From: Lachnospiraceae bacterium | GTDB lineage: Bacteria; Bacillota; Clostridia; Lachnospirales; Lachnospiraceae | Direction: 5' to 3' | DNA: 64,000 nt | NCBI GenBank assembly: GCA_022510615.1 | Contig: JAFLTC010000011.1 | Location: 1 to 64,000, forward strand | Part shown: one piece after another, positions 53,627 to 63,015 of the stretch | Numbering within the stretch: the first letter of the stretch is position 1 | Layout: each line of letters begins with the position of its first letter | Translations under genes and position numbers: made by a program | The notes under the pieces: generated by a model | Databases searched by the model: none | What the model was told of the DNA's origin: nothing | Seen by the model: the letters and a program-made list of their open reading frames with translations, nothing else

Positions 53627-54586
53627 TTAAACCAATGCTAAAATAATGATCGGATAATGCCAAAGATAGATTCCATAGCTTTTCTTTCCAAGAAGAGAAA
53701 GAAAAGATGATTTTGACAAATTTTCCGGCGAGGCTTCCTGGTTTTCCAGTATGTGTATCATAAAGGCAAAAAACAGACTGACAAAAAACATTCCGCCCTG
53801 ATAGAGGAAAGAAAACTGTCCGTCTACCGTGAGAAACAAAACGCAGATAATCAGTAAAAAAATGCCGGACAATACCAAGGTGTTCTTTTTCTTCGTGAAA
53901 CAAAGAGTATGGTATTGTTGTCTGAGTGCCCCTAAAAAGATTCCAATTAATAGTGGGAATGCCATTGTATCCGTACCATAATATACCCGGGAAGGGTCGC
54001 CGCCCGGAGTATACAAAAATAACATTTTTCCCGCCGAGAGAAGAGCGAGCAGTAAAAAGACAAAACACATTTTTTTGCCACTGGTTACCTGACAGCATTT
54101 TTTGTAAAGTAAAAACAGAAGAGGCCACAACAGATAAAATTGGATTTCGACTGCCAGAAACCACAGGTGGGTAAAAGGCGAAGAACTTGCCAGTTTTGAA
54201 AAGTAGGATGCATTCCGACTGATTTGCCACCAGTTTTCGTAGCCCAAAAAGATACTGCAGATTTCATGGCGAATGCCAATGAGCATACTGCTTTTTATTA
54301 TTGTCAGATAGCAGCATACAGCCATTACCATAATAAAGAGAGGAGGAACAATTTTTTTGATTCGCTTTTTGTAGTAATCCCTTATATGAAAATCTCCGCT
54401 TTCCCATGCCTGTTCACTTGTTGTAAACATCAGGTAACCGGATAATACAAAAAACAGAGGGACGCCTAAGAAACCTCCCCGTATAACAGAGGGAAACATA
54501 TGGTACAGAACAATTCCTGTTATACCGATTCCCCGCAGTGCATCCAATCCTTTTCTTTTCTGTGTTTTGCTGTTGTCTTTCATCAT
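53627..54586 (-). CDS. Acyltransferase 3 family membrane protein (OatA N-terminal-like)
   Basis: A 319-residue protein with about ten membrane segments. It opens with LDALRGIGITGIVLYHMFP, containing the conserved catalytic His-type motif of acyltransferase 3, followed by FFVLSGYLM and ending YGIYLWHYPIIILAL. These proteins move acyl groups, usually acetyl, across the membrane. With the downstream SGNH protein it forms a split version of OatA-like O-acetyltransferases, in which both parts are normally fused. Preceded by a consensus promoter. Confidence 0.87.
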   Translation of the reverse strand: MMKDNSKTQKRKGLDALRGIGITGIVLYHMFPSVIRGGFLGVPLFFVLSGYLMFTTSEQAWESGDFHIRDYYKKRIKKIVPPLFIMVMAVCCYLTIIKSSMLIGIRHEICSIFLGYENWWQISRNASYFSKLASSSPFTHLWFLAVEIQFYLLWPLLFLLYKKCCQVTSGKKMCFVFLLLALLSAGKMLFLYTPGGDPSRVYYGTDTMAFPLLIGIFLGALRQQYHTLCFTKKKNTLVLSGIFLLIICVLFLTVDGQFSFLYQGGMFFVSLFFAFMIHILENQEASPENLSKSSFLSLLGKKSYGIYLWHYPIIILALV

Positions 54587-54641
54587 ATCAAACCCGCCTT
54601 CTTTAAAAATACTTTTACATAAGTTTTACTTTGTAAACCAA

Positions 54642-54670
54642 ATTATATTCCAAATGGTTTATTGTGTCAA
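54642..54670 (-). promoter_or_regulatory. Consensus promoter of the acyltransferase/SGNH operon
   Basis: Minus strand: TTGACA (54665-54670), 17 bp, TATAAT (54642-54647). Perfect hexamers. Confidence 0.8.
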
Positions 54671-54686
54671 CCTTTATTTAAAAAAA

Positions 54687-54715
54687 TTTACAAGTAATAA
54701 ATTTTTTGCTAAAAT
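54687..54715 (+). promoter_or_regulatory. Promoter of the secreted Ig-like/PPC protein gene
   Basis: TTTACA, 17 bp, TAAAAT, in an AT-rich divergent spacer, 60 bp before the ATG. Confidence 0.55.
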
Positions 54716-54775
54716 AAATAATGTAGGTAAATAAAAAAGACAATGACAAGCGTCATGCGAAAGAGAGGTAAAAGT

Positions 54776-56782
54776 ATGAAAATAAAAAGGGTGCTTTCTC
54801 TGGTTCTGGTGTTTACACTGGTATTACTGCTTCCGGTGTCAAACTCCGAGGCGGCGAATAAAGCAAAGAAAAAAGCTGTAAAACTCAGCGCAAAGAAACT
54901 GACTCTCACGGTGGGTCAGAAAAAGAAAGTGAAAGTAAAGAATGCCAAGGCCAAAAAAGTAACCTGGTCGGTAAACAAAAAGGGCAAAAATATTGTAACA
55001 CTTTCTAAACAGTCTAAAAAAGGCGTTACAATTAAGGCGGCGAAAAAAGGTAAGACAACGGTAACCGCTAAGATTAAGGTGGGTAAAAAGACCTATAAGA
55101 AAACGGTAAAAGTAACCGTAAACAATAAACCGGTTACCGCCATTACGATATCTTCCGTAAAGGTGTTAAACTGGCGTACGGTTCAGGTGAGCTTAAGTGC
55201 AGCACAGGCGTTGTCTGTCAGCAACTTTACTGTTAAGACGAAAAAGAATGCGAAAGGAAGTTATACGCGTACGTTAAAGATAGAAAAGGTTGCTACTTCG
55301 GACAAGCGTATCTATAAACTCACTCTGGACAGCGAGAGTTATATTTCTGATAATTGCTATGTGCAAGTTACGGCACGTGGTCTGAAAAAAAGTGGAACAC
55401 TTTCCAAGGAGACGATATATACCGAGGGAGTTTTTCACTATACAGTAGACAATTACAATTATATTTACACGAACAAGGTAAATGACTCTGTCAGTAAATG
55501 GTTTTATGGTGATGGGTACGGCTATTGTACGTATTCGGTATCGGGACTGCCAACGGGGATTACCGGCAAAGTAAGCGATGATGGAGAGCATTTGGAATTT
55601 AGCGGAAAACCAACAAAGGCAGGTGTCTTCCGAGGAAAAGTTGTGGCAAAAGACGAAATGGGAAATACTTACACCTATAATATAGTCTGGCTTATTGGAA
55701 GTGCCAATACCATAGTGGCGGCATGTGCACCAATCTACGGTGTAGTCAATACGGACGGTAAATATTATGTAAGCCAAAAGGTTTATGCGGTAGGTGGAAG
55801 TGGTTCATATGACTATGCAACTCAGGGTAATGCGTATGGACTGGAGATATCGTCTACCTACTACGTGAGTGGCTATCTGCCAGCGACGGGAAATTATAGC
55901 ATAAATATACAGGTTACGGACAAAAACAATTCATCCATAAAAACGGCGGCGGTTTTGTCAGCATCTATTCAGGCGGGTAGAACCATTTCCGGTGTTATCA
56001 AGGATGCCAGAGGCAATGCCCTGTCAAATGCCAGTGTTGAATTTGTGAATAAGAATAAATCAAACCGTTATACGCCGTATGGTTATACATATACGGATAG
56101 CAAGGGTGCTTATTCCATCCGGTTGGTTGATGGTACATATAATGCCTATGCATATGGTTATAACACAGAGGGAGAAATTGTTGCTGTCACGGTGAATAAG
56201 ACAAGATCCGGGATAGACTTTACCCTTCCGGTATATCCCATTACTGTGAAAAGCAATAATGTGGATGCAGATGCCTCGAAGTTCAGTTCATGGTATGATT
56301 ATGAGTATAACTACTATGGTTCCGGCAATAAATTATACTTAAAGGCGGGGACACACAAACTGGAAAATTCCTATACAACGGATATGGCAAAGTACACAGG
56401 AACTATTAATGCGACAGTGACTTCCCGCACTACTTCCGTGACTGCCACGATAACCAGTAGCAATCCGGTTGTGGGAAACATTACTGCAGAACAACCGAGG
56501 AATCTCACTGTGTCCGATTCCTCGCAAAATTGTTATCGCTTTACTCCAAAAACGACAGGTACTTACTACTTCACGACATCGGGAGATATAGAGTGTTATA
56601 TTCGTCTTTATGATGCATCGGGGAAGTCTCTACCACCTATATACAGAGGTACTAATATGAAATTTGAACTTTCTTGTAAGGCGGGAGCCACTTATTACAT
56701 TGACATTAAACCGTATGATAGCAATGAGTCCGGTTCCATGGAACTGCTTGTGTCGGCTACGGCTCCAAATAGTGGCGAATAA
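54776..56782 (+). CDS. Secreted multi-domain surface protein (Ig-like, carboxypeptidase-regulatory-like, PPC)
   Basis: A 668-residue exported protein (signal RVLSLVLVFTLVLLLPVSNSEAA). Domains in order: a Lys-rich Ig-like group 2 module (LSAKKLTLTVGQKKKVKVKN to KGKTTVTAKIKV, about 30-125); a beta-rich region; a putative Ig module (YSVSGLPTGITGKVSDDGEHLEFSGKPTKAGVF, about 250-310); a carboxypeptidase-regulatory-like fold (ISGVIKDARGNALSNASVEFVN, about 400-485); and a pre-peptidase C-terminal-like domain (NCYRFTPKTTGTYYFTTSG, about 580-665). No enzyme domain or anchor is seen; an adhesin or matrix role is a guess. The ATG at 54776 follows AGAGAGG; the longer frame start at 54743 has no site. Confidence 0.8.
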   Translation: MKIKRVLSLVLVFTLVLLLPVSNSEAANKAKKKAVKLSAKKLTLTVGQKKKVKVKNAKAKKVTWSVNKKGKNIVTLSKQSKKGVTIKAAKKGKTTVTAKIKVGKKTYKKTVKVTVNNKPVTAITISSVKVLNWRTVQVSLSAAQALSVSNFTVKTKKNAKGSYTRTLKIEKVATSDKRIYKLTLDSESYISDNCYVQVTARGLKKSGTLSKETIYTEGVFHYTVDNYNYIYTNKVNDSVSKWFYGDGYGYCTYSVSGLPTGITGKVSDDGEHLEFSGKPTKAGVFRGKVVAKDEMGNTYTYNIVWLIGSANTIVAACAPIYGVVNTDGKYYVSQKVYAVGGSGSYDYATQGNAYGLEISSTYYVSGYLPATGNYSINIQVTDKNNSSIKTAAVLSASIQAGRTISGVIKDARGNALSNASVEFVNKNKSNRYTPYGYTYTDSKGAYSIRLVDGTYNAYAYGYNTEGEIVAVTVNKTRSGIDFTLPVYPITVKSNNVDADASKFSSWYDYEYNYYGSGNKLYLKAGTHKLENSYTTDMAKYTGTINATVTSRTTSVTATITSSNPVVGNITAEQPRNLTVSDSSQNCYRFTPKTTGTYYFTTSGDIECYIRLYDASGKSLPPIYRGTNMKFELSCKAGATYYIDIKPYDSNESGSMELLVSATAPNSGE

Positions 56783-56784
56783 GG

Positions 56785-56813
56785 TTGACAACTTAAACTC
56801 GTTTCGTTATAAT
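56785..56813 (+). promoter_or_regulatory. Consensus promoter of the BlaI/BlaR1-type operon
   Basis: TTGACA, 17 bp, TATAAT, starting 2 bp after the upstream stop codon. Perfect hexamers. Confidence 0.85.
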
Positions 56814-56840
56814 AAAGATTGCAAAATATATAAAAAATAT

Positions 56841-56860
56841 TGTGTGAAAAAAATCACACA
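56841..56860. promoter_or_regulatory. Candidate operator for the BlaI-type repressor
   Basis: The perfect inverted repeat TGTGTGA-A6-TCACACA lies about 20 bp after the probable transcription start and 15 bp before the repressor ATG, a good place for autoregulation. The sequence differs from the classical TACAnnTGTA-type bla operator, so binding is inferred from position only. Confidence 0.5.
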
Positions 56861-56875
56861 GTAAAGGGGGATATA

Positions 56876-57271
56876 ATGAAACAAGAAGTTCGAGTAACAA
56901 ACAGTGAATGGTATGTGATGCTTTGTTTATGGGAGGAATCCCCGAGAACATTGATGCAGCTTGTACCGATTTTAAAAGAACGGGTGGGATGGAGTAAGAG
57001 CACCTGTGCAACGATGGTACGAAGAATGTCAGAAAAGGGATTGATCGGATATGAGGAAAAGGGTAAGACAAAATGCTTTTTCCCGAAGGTGCAGAAAGAA
57101 GATGTGGTGGTACAGGAAACAAGAGACTTTTTGCAGCGGATTTACGACGGAAGTGTCGGGATGATGATGAGTGCTTTGGTGCGTCAGAATGATTTATCCA
57201 AAGAGGATATTCAGGAATTGCAGGAAATACTAAAGAAGGCAGAAAATGAGTCAGGAAAAGGTACAAAGTGA
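56876..57271 (+). CDS. BlaI/MecI/CopY-family transcriptional repressor
   Basis: A 131-residue winged-helix repressor: VTNSEWYVMLCLWEESPRTLMQLVPILKERVGWSKSTCATMVRRMSEKGLIGYEEKGKTKCFFP is the typical BlaI N-terminal DNA-binding domain, followed by a helical dimerisation tail. BlaI proteins are cleaved or displaced after activation of a BlaR1 protease, encoded next door. No beta-lactamase gene is in the window, so the regulated genes are unknown. The ATG at 56876 lies behind AAAGGGGG; the start at 56840 would place the operator inside the gene and is dismissed. Confidence 0.9.
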   Translation: MKQEVRVTNSEWYVMLCLWEESPRTLMQLVPILKERVGWSKSTCATMVRRMSEKGLIGYEEKGKTKCFFPKVQKEDVVVQETRDFLQRIYDGSVGMMMSALVRQNDLSKEDIQELQEILKKAENESGKGTK

Positions 57272-57308
57272 GAAACGTTAATTAAGGGAAAGGAAGACAG
57301 GGGAAGTA

Positions 57309-58970
57309 ATGTTCTTTTTAGGATTTGCATTGGAATCTTTTGAATTCGTATTAGAATCTTCATTGTTGGTATTGATGATTTTGGGGATTCGTAAAATCTT
57401 TGCAGGAAAAATACGATATGCCGGAATTTATGCTCTCTGGTTTCTGGTTTTGTTACGGTTTATGATACCGGTCAATATTGTTTCCACGCCATTCAGTGTC
57501 GGAATGTTTATCCCCGAGGCGCTTTCAACACAGGAAAATGGAGACATAGCCGGGAAAAATCAGAAAGAGATAACAGGAGAAGTAAACAGTTTCCGTGCTG
57601 ACGAAATATCCGGAAAAGACCGTCAGGCGGGTAGAGCAGAAAATCAGAGTGACTCTGTGTTAGCCCTACAGGGAATCAATCAGGGACAGCAAAGTGATTC
57701 CGGGAGCCTGATAGGCAGTTTCCATATAAACTGGCGAGTGTTTGTTAGAAATGGCCGGTTGATTATTTCCGGACTTATTTTGCTATGGTTTGTGATGTCC
57801 AATGTATTGCTCATTCGAAAATTAAAGAGAAACCGTGTGTTATATGGTAAAAGAAATACAGTAAAAATATATGTGACCTCCGGTGTTAAAAATCCATGCT
57901 TATATGGTTTTTTGCGACCGGCAATTTATATTCCAAAGGGGCTTGTAGGTTATGGCGAGATGGGAGTGGGGGAGAGTGAGATTGAACAGATTATTACCCA
58001 TGAGTATGTGCACTATCGGCATGGAGACCATATCTGGGCGATGCTCAGGATGCTTTTAGTATCCATGTACTGGGTTGACCCATTTTTGTGGATGGCAGTA
58101 TCCTGTTCGAAAAAGGATGCTGAGTTATTCTGTGATGAGACGGTTATCCGGTTACTGGGAGAAGAAAACCGTTTTCATTATGGTAAGATGTTAGTGAGAC
58201 TGGCAGGGGATGCCAGTTGGGGAGAATTTCGTTATCCGATTATGTCCATGAGCAGACGGGGAAAAGAAATGGAAAAAAGAATCCGTGCAATCAGCAGTAA
58301 AAAGAGCTATTCCCGGTGGAAGATCCTTCCTCTTGTACTGCTTGTATTACTGGCGGCAGGGATTACCTGCAGTGCGGCAAGTGTACCGTCGGTGGGAGAA
58401 GTAAATCAGGAAGAGCAGACAGAGAATTCAGTCAGTGGCGCAGCGGTTGGCGTTGAAAATGGAGAGAAGAACAGGAAAACACAGGTCTCTGCGCAACAGT
58501 CGTCTATGTCGTCTACGGATAACGGATATGTAACGACATACGGTGGTGATGTAAGCGAATTACCTTTTTCTGATGTAAAAGCGATAGAGCAGGCGTTCGG
58601 GCAATACATAGAAATTTTTACGGCTGCCGTAAATACAGGAAATTCAGACAATATGTATCAGGTGCTGTATGAAGGAAGCGATGTGTATGTGCAGCAGTGT
58701 GAATTAGTAAAAAATTATTATAAACGTGGAATCAAAGAGAAGGTAAAGACGTGTTCGATTTCATCACTCAATGTTATATCCCCAACTCAGGTGGAGATTA
58801 TTTCCATGGAAAAAATAAAGGTTTTCTATACGGATACTGAGGATGAGATAAAGGCAATAAAGAAAGAAACGATAAAGCAAAAATCAAAGCTTATTAAGCA
58901 GCAATATCTGTATACCTGTGAGTATATTGATGAACAGTGGATTATAACGGGAATGGATGATATATCCTAG
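57309..58970 (+). CDS. BlaR1-like M56 membrane metallopeptidase with atypical sensor domain
   Basis: A protein of 553 residues. Three membrane helices are visible before the protease domain, including GLILLWFVMSNVLLI. The zinc site IITHEYVHYRHGDH (HEXXH near residue 231) and the downstream Glu in DAELFCDETVI mark the M56 gluzincin. Another helix (ILPLVLLVLLAAGITCSAA) leads to an extracytoplasmic region of about 200 residues. BlaR1/MecR1 carry a penicillin-binding sensor there; this protein has none of the SxxK/KTG motifs but a small alpha/beta, NTF2-like domain (AFGQYIEIFTAAVNTGNSDN to YEYIDEQWIITGM-like end). It should sense something other than beta-lactams by acylation. Confidence 0.85.
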   Translation: MFFLGFALESFEFVLESSLLVLMILGIRKIFAGKIRYAGIYALWFLVLLRFMIPVNIVSTPFSVGMFIPEALSTQENGDIAGKNQKEITGEVNSFRADEISGKDRQAGRAENQSDSVLALQGINQGQQSDSGSLIGSFHINWRVFVRNGRLIISGLILLWFVMSNVLLIRKLKRNRVLYGKRNTVKIYVTSGVKNPCLYGFLRPAIYIPKGLVGYGEMGVGESEIEQIITHEYVHYRHGDHIWAMLRMLLVSMYWVDPFLWMAVSCSKKDAELFCDETVIRLLGEENRFHYGKMLVRLAGDASWGEFRYPIMSMSRRGKEMEKRIRAISSKKSYSRWKILPLVLLVLLAAGITCSAASVPSVGEVNQEEQTENSVSGAAVGVENGEKNRKTQVSAQQSSMSSTDNGYVTTYGGDVSELPFSDVKAIEQAFGQYIEIFTAAVNTGNSDNMYQVLYEGSDVYVQQCELVKNYYKRGIKEKVKTCSISSLNVISPTQVEIISMEKIKVFYTDTEDEIKAIKKETIKQKSKLIKQQYLYTCEYIDEQWIITGMDDIS

Positions 58971-58991
58971 TTATGCCGGTGAGAGTAGAAA

Positions 58992-59084
58992 CAAAAAAAG
59001 CGGGCATATTGCAGAACCGACTCCCAAAGCCAGACTAAAAATCTAACGATTGGAGGACGGTTTAGGCAGTATGTCCGCTCTTTT
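58992..59084. terminator. Bidirectional stem-loop between blaR1-like and pyrI genes
   Basis: AGCGGGCATATTGC (58999-59012) pairs with GCAGTATGTCCGCT (59066-59079) at 12 of 14 positions. An A-run lies on the left and CTCTTTT on the right. An inner helix pairs AACCG plus CTCC with GGAG plus CGGTT. It suits termination of both convergent genes, although the structure is larger than needed. Confidence 0.55.
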
Positions 59085-59095
59085 CATCTGTATGG

Positions 59096-59524
59096 TTATC
59101 GTCTGCGGGAAAATTTTTGTTCGCAGTACATGCAGCGATAGATTCGGTTTTTCTTGTCGGTCAGTTTAAAACGGTGTGGCAGCTCCTGTTCAATAGAAGT
59201 AATACATCTTGGATTTTTACACTTAATGACATTAGTTACGGTATCCGGCAGATGCAATGACCGCTTTTCCACGATTTCATTGTCCCGTATGATATTAATG
59301 GTAATATTTTCATCTAAAACCCCCAGCACATCCAAATCAATGGTAAGAGGTCCCTCGATTTTAATAATATCCTTTTTGCCCATTTTATTGCTTTTCGCAT
59401 TTTTAATAATAGCAACGGAACAGTCTAACTTTTCCAACTCCAAATAGTAGTAAATTTCCATGGCGCCGCCTGCCTTAATATGGTCAATGACAACGCCTTC
59501 ATTTAATCCTCCGATATTTAACAT
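59096..59524 (-). CDS. pyrI: Aspartate carbamoyltransferase regulatory subunit
   Basis: A 142-residue regulatory chain that binds nucleotides and couples to the PyrB catalytic trimers. The N-terminal allosteric domain ([21 protein letters not shown]) and C-terminal zinc domain are visible; the zinc ligands are the Cys in CKNPRC and in YRCMYCEQ. It overlaps pyrB by 7 bp. ATCase in this organism is therefore the allosteric two-subunit type, as in E. coli and many Clostridia. Confidence 0.93.
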   Translation of the reverse strand: MLNIGGLNEGVVIDHIKAGGAMEIYYYLELEKLDCSVAIIKNAKSNKMGKKDIIKIEGPLTIDLDVLGVLDENITINIIRDNEIVEKRSLHLPDTVTNVIKCKNPRCITSIEQELPHRFKLTDKKNRIYRCMYCEQKFSRRR

Positions 59525-60441
59525 TGATTTGACACCTCCAGTAAGGTTATAATGAGAGCCATTCGTATATATACCCCATATTGTGCCTGCTTGAAATAAA
59601 CGGCCCGCGGATCATCATCCACATCGGTGGAAATTTCATTGACCCGGGGAAGGGGATGAAGTACCAGCATGTCTTCCGGTGCCAGCTTCATTTTTGGGGC
59701 ATCCAGTATAAAGCTGTCCTTTAACCGTATGTAATCTTCTTCATTAAAAAAGCGTTCCCGCTGTACACGGGTCATATATAAAATATCCAGTTCCGGAAGT
59801 ACATCCTCTAACACATTGACTTCTTTATATTCAATGCCACCGGCATCCAGCGTGTCTTTCCGCAGATAATCCGGAATTTTTAATTCCGGCGGGGAAATCA
59901 TAACAAATTTCACATTCGAATAGCGCACCATAGCTTCAATCAGTGAATGAACGGTTCGTCCGAATTTTAAATCACCGCAGAGTCCGATGGTTAGGTTGTC
60001 AAGCCGTCCTTTGAGATTTTTTATTGTCAGCAAATCCGTCAGAGTCTGGGTAGGATGATTATGACCGCCGTCTCCGGCATTGATGACCGGAATGGAAGAG
60101 TGTAGAGAAGCTACATACGGCGCACCTTCCTTCGGATGCCGCATGGCACATATATCAGCATAACCGGAAATAACACGAATGGTGTCAGCAACACTTTCGC
60201 CCTTTGAGGCGGAACTGGAATCAGCAGAAGAAAAACCGAGAACCTGTCCACCAAGATTTAACATGGCAGATTCAAAACTAAGACGGGTGCGGGTGCTTGA
60301 CTCGTAAAAACAGGTAGCCAGCTTTTTTCCCTTACAGACTTCAGAATATCTTGTAGGCTCTTTAATGATTTTCTCAGCAAGAGTAATCAGCTCATCGACA
60401 TCCTCTACCGATAAATCCAGAGCATTCATTAGATGTCTCAT
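59518..60441 (-). CDS. pyrB: Aspartate carbamoyltransferase catalytic subunit
   Basis: The first committed step of pyrimidine synthesis. The protein of 307 residues has the carbamoyl-phosphate site [11 protein letters not shown] (residues 47-57), [31 protein letters not shown], and the aspartate-binding [14 protein letters not shown]. Standard length. GGAGGG precedes the ATG at 4 bp. The rest of the pyr operon is not in the window. Confidence 0.95.
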   Translation of the reverse strand: MRHLMNALDLSVEDVDELITLAEKIIKEPTRYSEVCKGKKLATCFYESSTRTRLSFESAMLNLGGQVLGFSSADSSSASKGESVADTIRVISGYADICAMRHPKEGAPYVASLHSSIPVINAGDGGHNHPTQTLTDLLTIKNLKGRLDNLTIGLCGDLKFGRTVHSLIEAMVRYSNVKFVMISPPELKIPDYLRKDTLDAGGIEYKEVNVLEDVLPELDILYMTRVQRERFFNEEDYIRLKDSFILDAPKMKLAPEDMLVLHPLPRVNEISTDVDDDPRAVYFKQAQYGVYIRMALIITLLEVSNQC

Positions 60442-60517
60442 TTTCCCTCCGTTCTGCCATGACAGGATGGCATTTTAGTAATTAGGCGGCAATTGGTATC
60501 TGCCACTTTTGGTAAAT

Positions 60518-60546
60518 ATTTTACATCATTTTTACGGGGATGACAA
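60518..60546 (-). promoter_or_regulatory. Promoter of pyrBI
   Basis: Minus strand: TTGTCA (60541-60546), 17 bp, TAAAAT (60518-60523). The leader of about 70 nt contains a hairpin GCCAT/ATGGC (60455-60472 region) just before the ribosome-binding site. No PyrR-type binding loop was recognised. Confidence 0.6.
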
Positions 60547-60577
60547 CAGTGAATTAGAGGGAAAAAACAAATTTTAT

Positions 60578-60606
60578 TTGCAATCTATCAGAAAAGCAAG
60601 TATACT
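60578..60606 (+). promoter_or_regulatory. Promoter of the hydratase gene
   Basis: TTGCAA, 17 bp, TATACT, about 43 bp before the ATG; a second TATAAT lies 5 bp further on. Confidence 0.5.
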
Positions 60607-60648
60607 ATAATTCGGAAAAAAAGGATTTAAAATATAAGGAGGATGTGT

Positions 60649-62934
60649 ATGGTAACATTATATGAAGGCGGAGCCTATCTAGTTCATGGTACGGAGTTAA
60701 TTCCGGACAGTGGAGAGGCGCTGGCAGTAGTAGAAAGTAAAACAGGGGTTAAGACAACAAAAGAAGAAGCGTCTAAGGGAACGATGGCTTATGGAATCTT
60801 ACGTGACCATAATACATCCGGAAATATGGAAAATCTGAAAATTAAATTTGATAAACTGACTTCCCACGATATTACCTTTGTCGGAATCTTACAGACGGCA
60901 AGAGCTTCGGGGCTGGAAAAATTCCCGGTGCCTTATGTGCTTACAAACTGTCATAACAGTCTTTGTGCCGTGGGAGGAACCATTAACGAGGATGACCATG
61001 TATTTGGTCTTTCCTGTGCGAAAAAATACGGTGGTATTTATGTGCCACCTCATCAGGCTGTCATTCATCAGTTTGCCAGAGAAATGCTGGCTGCCGGCGG
61101 AAATATGATTCTTGGCTCTGACAGCCATACCCGCTATGGTGCGCTGGGAACCATGGCTGTAGGAGAGGGCGGACCGGAAATTGTAAAACAGCTGTTGGAG
61201 CAGACCTATGATATTCCGATGCCGGGGGTTGTTGCCATTCACCTTACCGGTAAGCCGGAAAAAGGAGTAGGACCTCAGGATATTGCCCTTGCCATTATCG
61301 GTGCCGTATTTAAAAACGGATATGTAAATAATAAAGTAATGGAATTTGTCGGAGAGGGAATTGATAATCTCAGTGTGGATTACCGTATCGGTGTTGACGT
61401 TATGACAACAGAGACAACCTGTCTTTCCTCTATCTGGAGAACCGATAATCAGGTGAAAGAATTTTATGAGATTCACGGCAGAAGCGGAGATTACAAAGAA
61501 TTGAATCCGGCTGAGGTGGCATATTATGACGGTGTTGTGGAGGTAGATCTTTCTGCCATTAAGCCAATGATTGCCATGCCGTTCCACCCAAGTAATGTAT
61601 ATACCATTGAAGAATTAAACAATAATCTGGAGGATATTCTCCGGGATGTGGAAAAGAAAGCACTTGTCAGTCTGGATAACAATAACATTGACTTTAAGTT
61701 GACAGATAAGGTTCGTGACGGAAAGCTTTATGTAGAGCAGGGTGTCATTGCCGGTTGTGCCGGTGGTGGCTATGAAAATATCTGTGATGCTGCCGATATT
61801 CTCCGCGGCAAAACGATAGGCGCCGATGAATTTTCCTTAAGTGTTTACCCGGCATCCCAGCCTGTATTTATGGAATTGGTTAAAAATGGACGGATTGCCG
61901 ATTTGATGGCTACCGGTGCCACTGTCCGCACAGCTTTCTGCGGTCCTTGTTTTGGTGCAGGAGACGTGCCGAGCAATAAGGGACTCAGTATCCGTCATTC
62001 CACAAGAAACTTCCCGAACCGTGAAGGTTCTAAGGTGACAAACGGACAGATTGCTTCCGTAGCTCTTATGGATGCCCGCTCCATAGCCGCAACAGCAGCT
62101 AACAAAGGATATCTGACGGCAGCTACGGATGTAGATGCCGAGTATACGAAACCAAAATATTATTTTGATAAATCCATTTATGACAACCGTGTCTTTGACG
62201 GTGTCGGAAAAGCTGACCCGGATGTGGAAATCAAATTTGGTCCTAATATTGTGGACTGGCCGGAAATGCATGCGTTGACAGATGACGTACTGTTAAAGGT
62301 AGTTTCCATGATTCATGACCCGGTTACTACCACCGATGAGCTGATTCCGTCCGGAGAAACCTCCTCCTACCGCTCGAATCCGCTGGGACTGGCTGAATTT
62401 ACCTTGTCCAGAAAGGATCCGGCTTATGTAGGTAAGGCAAAAGAGGTTCAGAAGGTGGAAAAGGCGAGAATTGCCGGAACCGATATTTATGCCGAGGATG
62501 AAAAACTAAAGGGTATTTATGATACGATAAAAGAGAGGTTTGATATCGTACCGGAAAATACTGAGGTGGGAAGTGTTATCTTTGCCGTAAAACCGGGAGA
62601 TGGTTCGGCCAGGGAGCAGGCAGCCAGCTGCCAGAGAGTTCTTGGCGGTATGGCAAATATCGCAAGGGAATATGCCACGAAGAGATATCGTTCCAACCTG
62701 ATTAACTGGGGTATGCTTCCATTTGTCTTTGACGGCGAGCTTCCTTTTGATAAGGATGACTATATCTTTGTCAAGGATATTAAAAAAGCCATTGAGACAA
62801 AGAATGATACGATAAAGGCCTATGTTGTAAATCAAGGAATGCAGGAGATTGAACTTCATCTCGGAAATTTGACAGAGGATGAAAGAGATATTATCCTGAA
62901 GGGCTGCCTGATTAATTATAACAAAAAGAACTAA
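60649..62934 (+). CDS. Aconitase-superfamily hydratase (YbhJ-like)
   Basis: A protein of 761 residues related to aconitase. Cluster-ligand candidates are Cys in [14 protein letters not shown], in a later TETTCLSS segment, and in [15 protein letters not shown]. Substrate-site features are [20 protein letters not shown] and [17 protein letters not shown]. The length and details match E. coli YbhJ rather than AcnA/AcnB, and the substrate of that group is not established. No citrate synthase or isocitrate dehydrogenase is adjacent. The ATG at 60649 follows AAGGAGG by 6 bp and is preferred over the ATG at 60643. A strong terminator follows. Confidence 0.82.
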   Translation: MVTLYEGGAYLVHGTELIPDSGEALAVVESKTGVKTTKEEASKGTMAYGILRDHNTSGNMENLKIKFDKLTSHDITFVGILQTARASGLEKFPVPYVLTNCHNSLCAVGGTINEDDHVFGLSCAKKYGGIYVPPHQAVIHQFAREMLAAGGNMILGSDSHTRYGALGTMAVGEGGPEIVKQLLEQTYDIPMPGVVAIHLTGKPEKGVGPQDIALAIIGAVFKNGYVNNKVMEFVGEGIDNLSVDYRIGVDVMTTETTCLSSIWRTDNQVKEFYEIHGRSGDYKELNPAEVAYYDGVVEVDLSAIKPMIAMPFHPSNVYTIEELNNNLEDILRDVEKKALVSLDNNNIDFKLTDKVRDGKLYVEQGVIAGCAGGGYENICDAADILRGKTIGADEFSLSVYPASQPVFMELVKNGRIADLMATGATVRTAFCGPCFGAGDVPSNKGLSIRHSTRNFPNREGSKVTNGQIASVALMDARSIAATAANKGYLTAATDVDAEYTKPKYYFDKSIYDNRVFDGVGKADPDVEIKFGPNIVDWPEMHALTDDVLLKVVSMIHDPVTTTDELIPSGETSSYRSNPLGLAEFTLSRKDPAYVGKAKEVQKVEKARIAGTDIYAEDEKLKGIYDTIKERFDIVPENTEVGSVIFAVKPGDGSAREQAASCQRVLGGMANIAREYATKRYRSNLINWGMLPFVFDGELPFDKDDYIFVKDIKKAIETKNDTIKAYVVNQGMQEIELHLGNLTEDERDIILKGCLINYNKKN

Positions 62935-62946
62935 AATTAATATGAG

Positions 62947-62996
62947 AAAAACCTTCGCAGGACTCTGCCTGTCTGGCAGGGTGCGAAGGTTTTTTT
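62947..62996 (+). terminator. Rho-independent terminator after the hydratase gene
   Basis: AAAACCTTCGCA pairs with TGCGAAGGTTTT, with an inner CTGCC/GGCAG stem, followed by a T7 run. Textbook form; the A-run on the left would also work for the convergent ferredoxin gene. Confidence 0.9.
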
Positions 62997-62997
62997 G

Positions 62998-63015
62998 TTG
63001 GCACCATCGTGCTAA
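62998..63015. repeat. Palindromic intergenic repeat, copy 7 (half copy)
   Basis: TTGGCACCATCGTGCTAA: centre plus right half. On the minus strand its TAG is the stop codon of the ferredoxin gene. Confidence 0.7.

Noticed and set aside
60889-61587. A 232-codon minus-strand frame opposite the hydratase
   Set aside because: No ribosome-binding site, no family resemblance, fully inside a certain gene.
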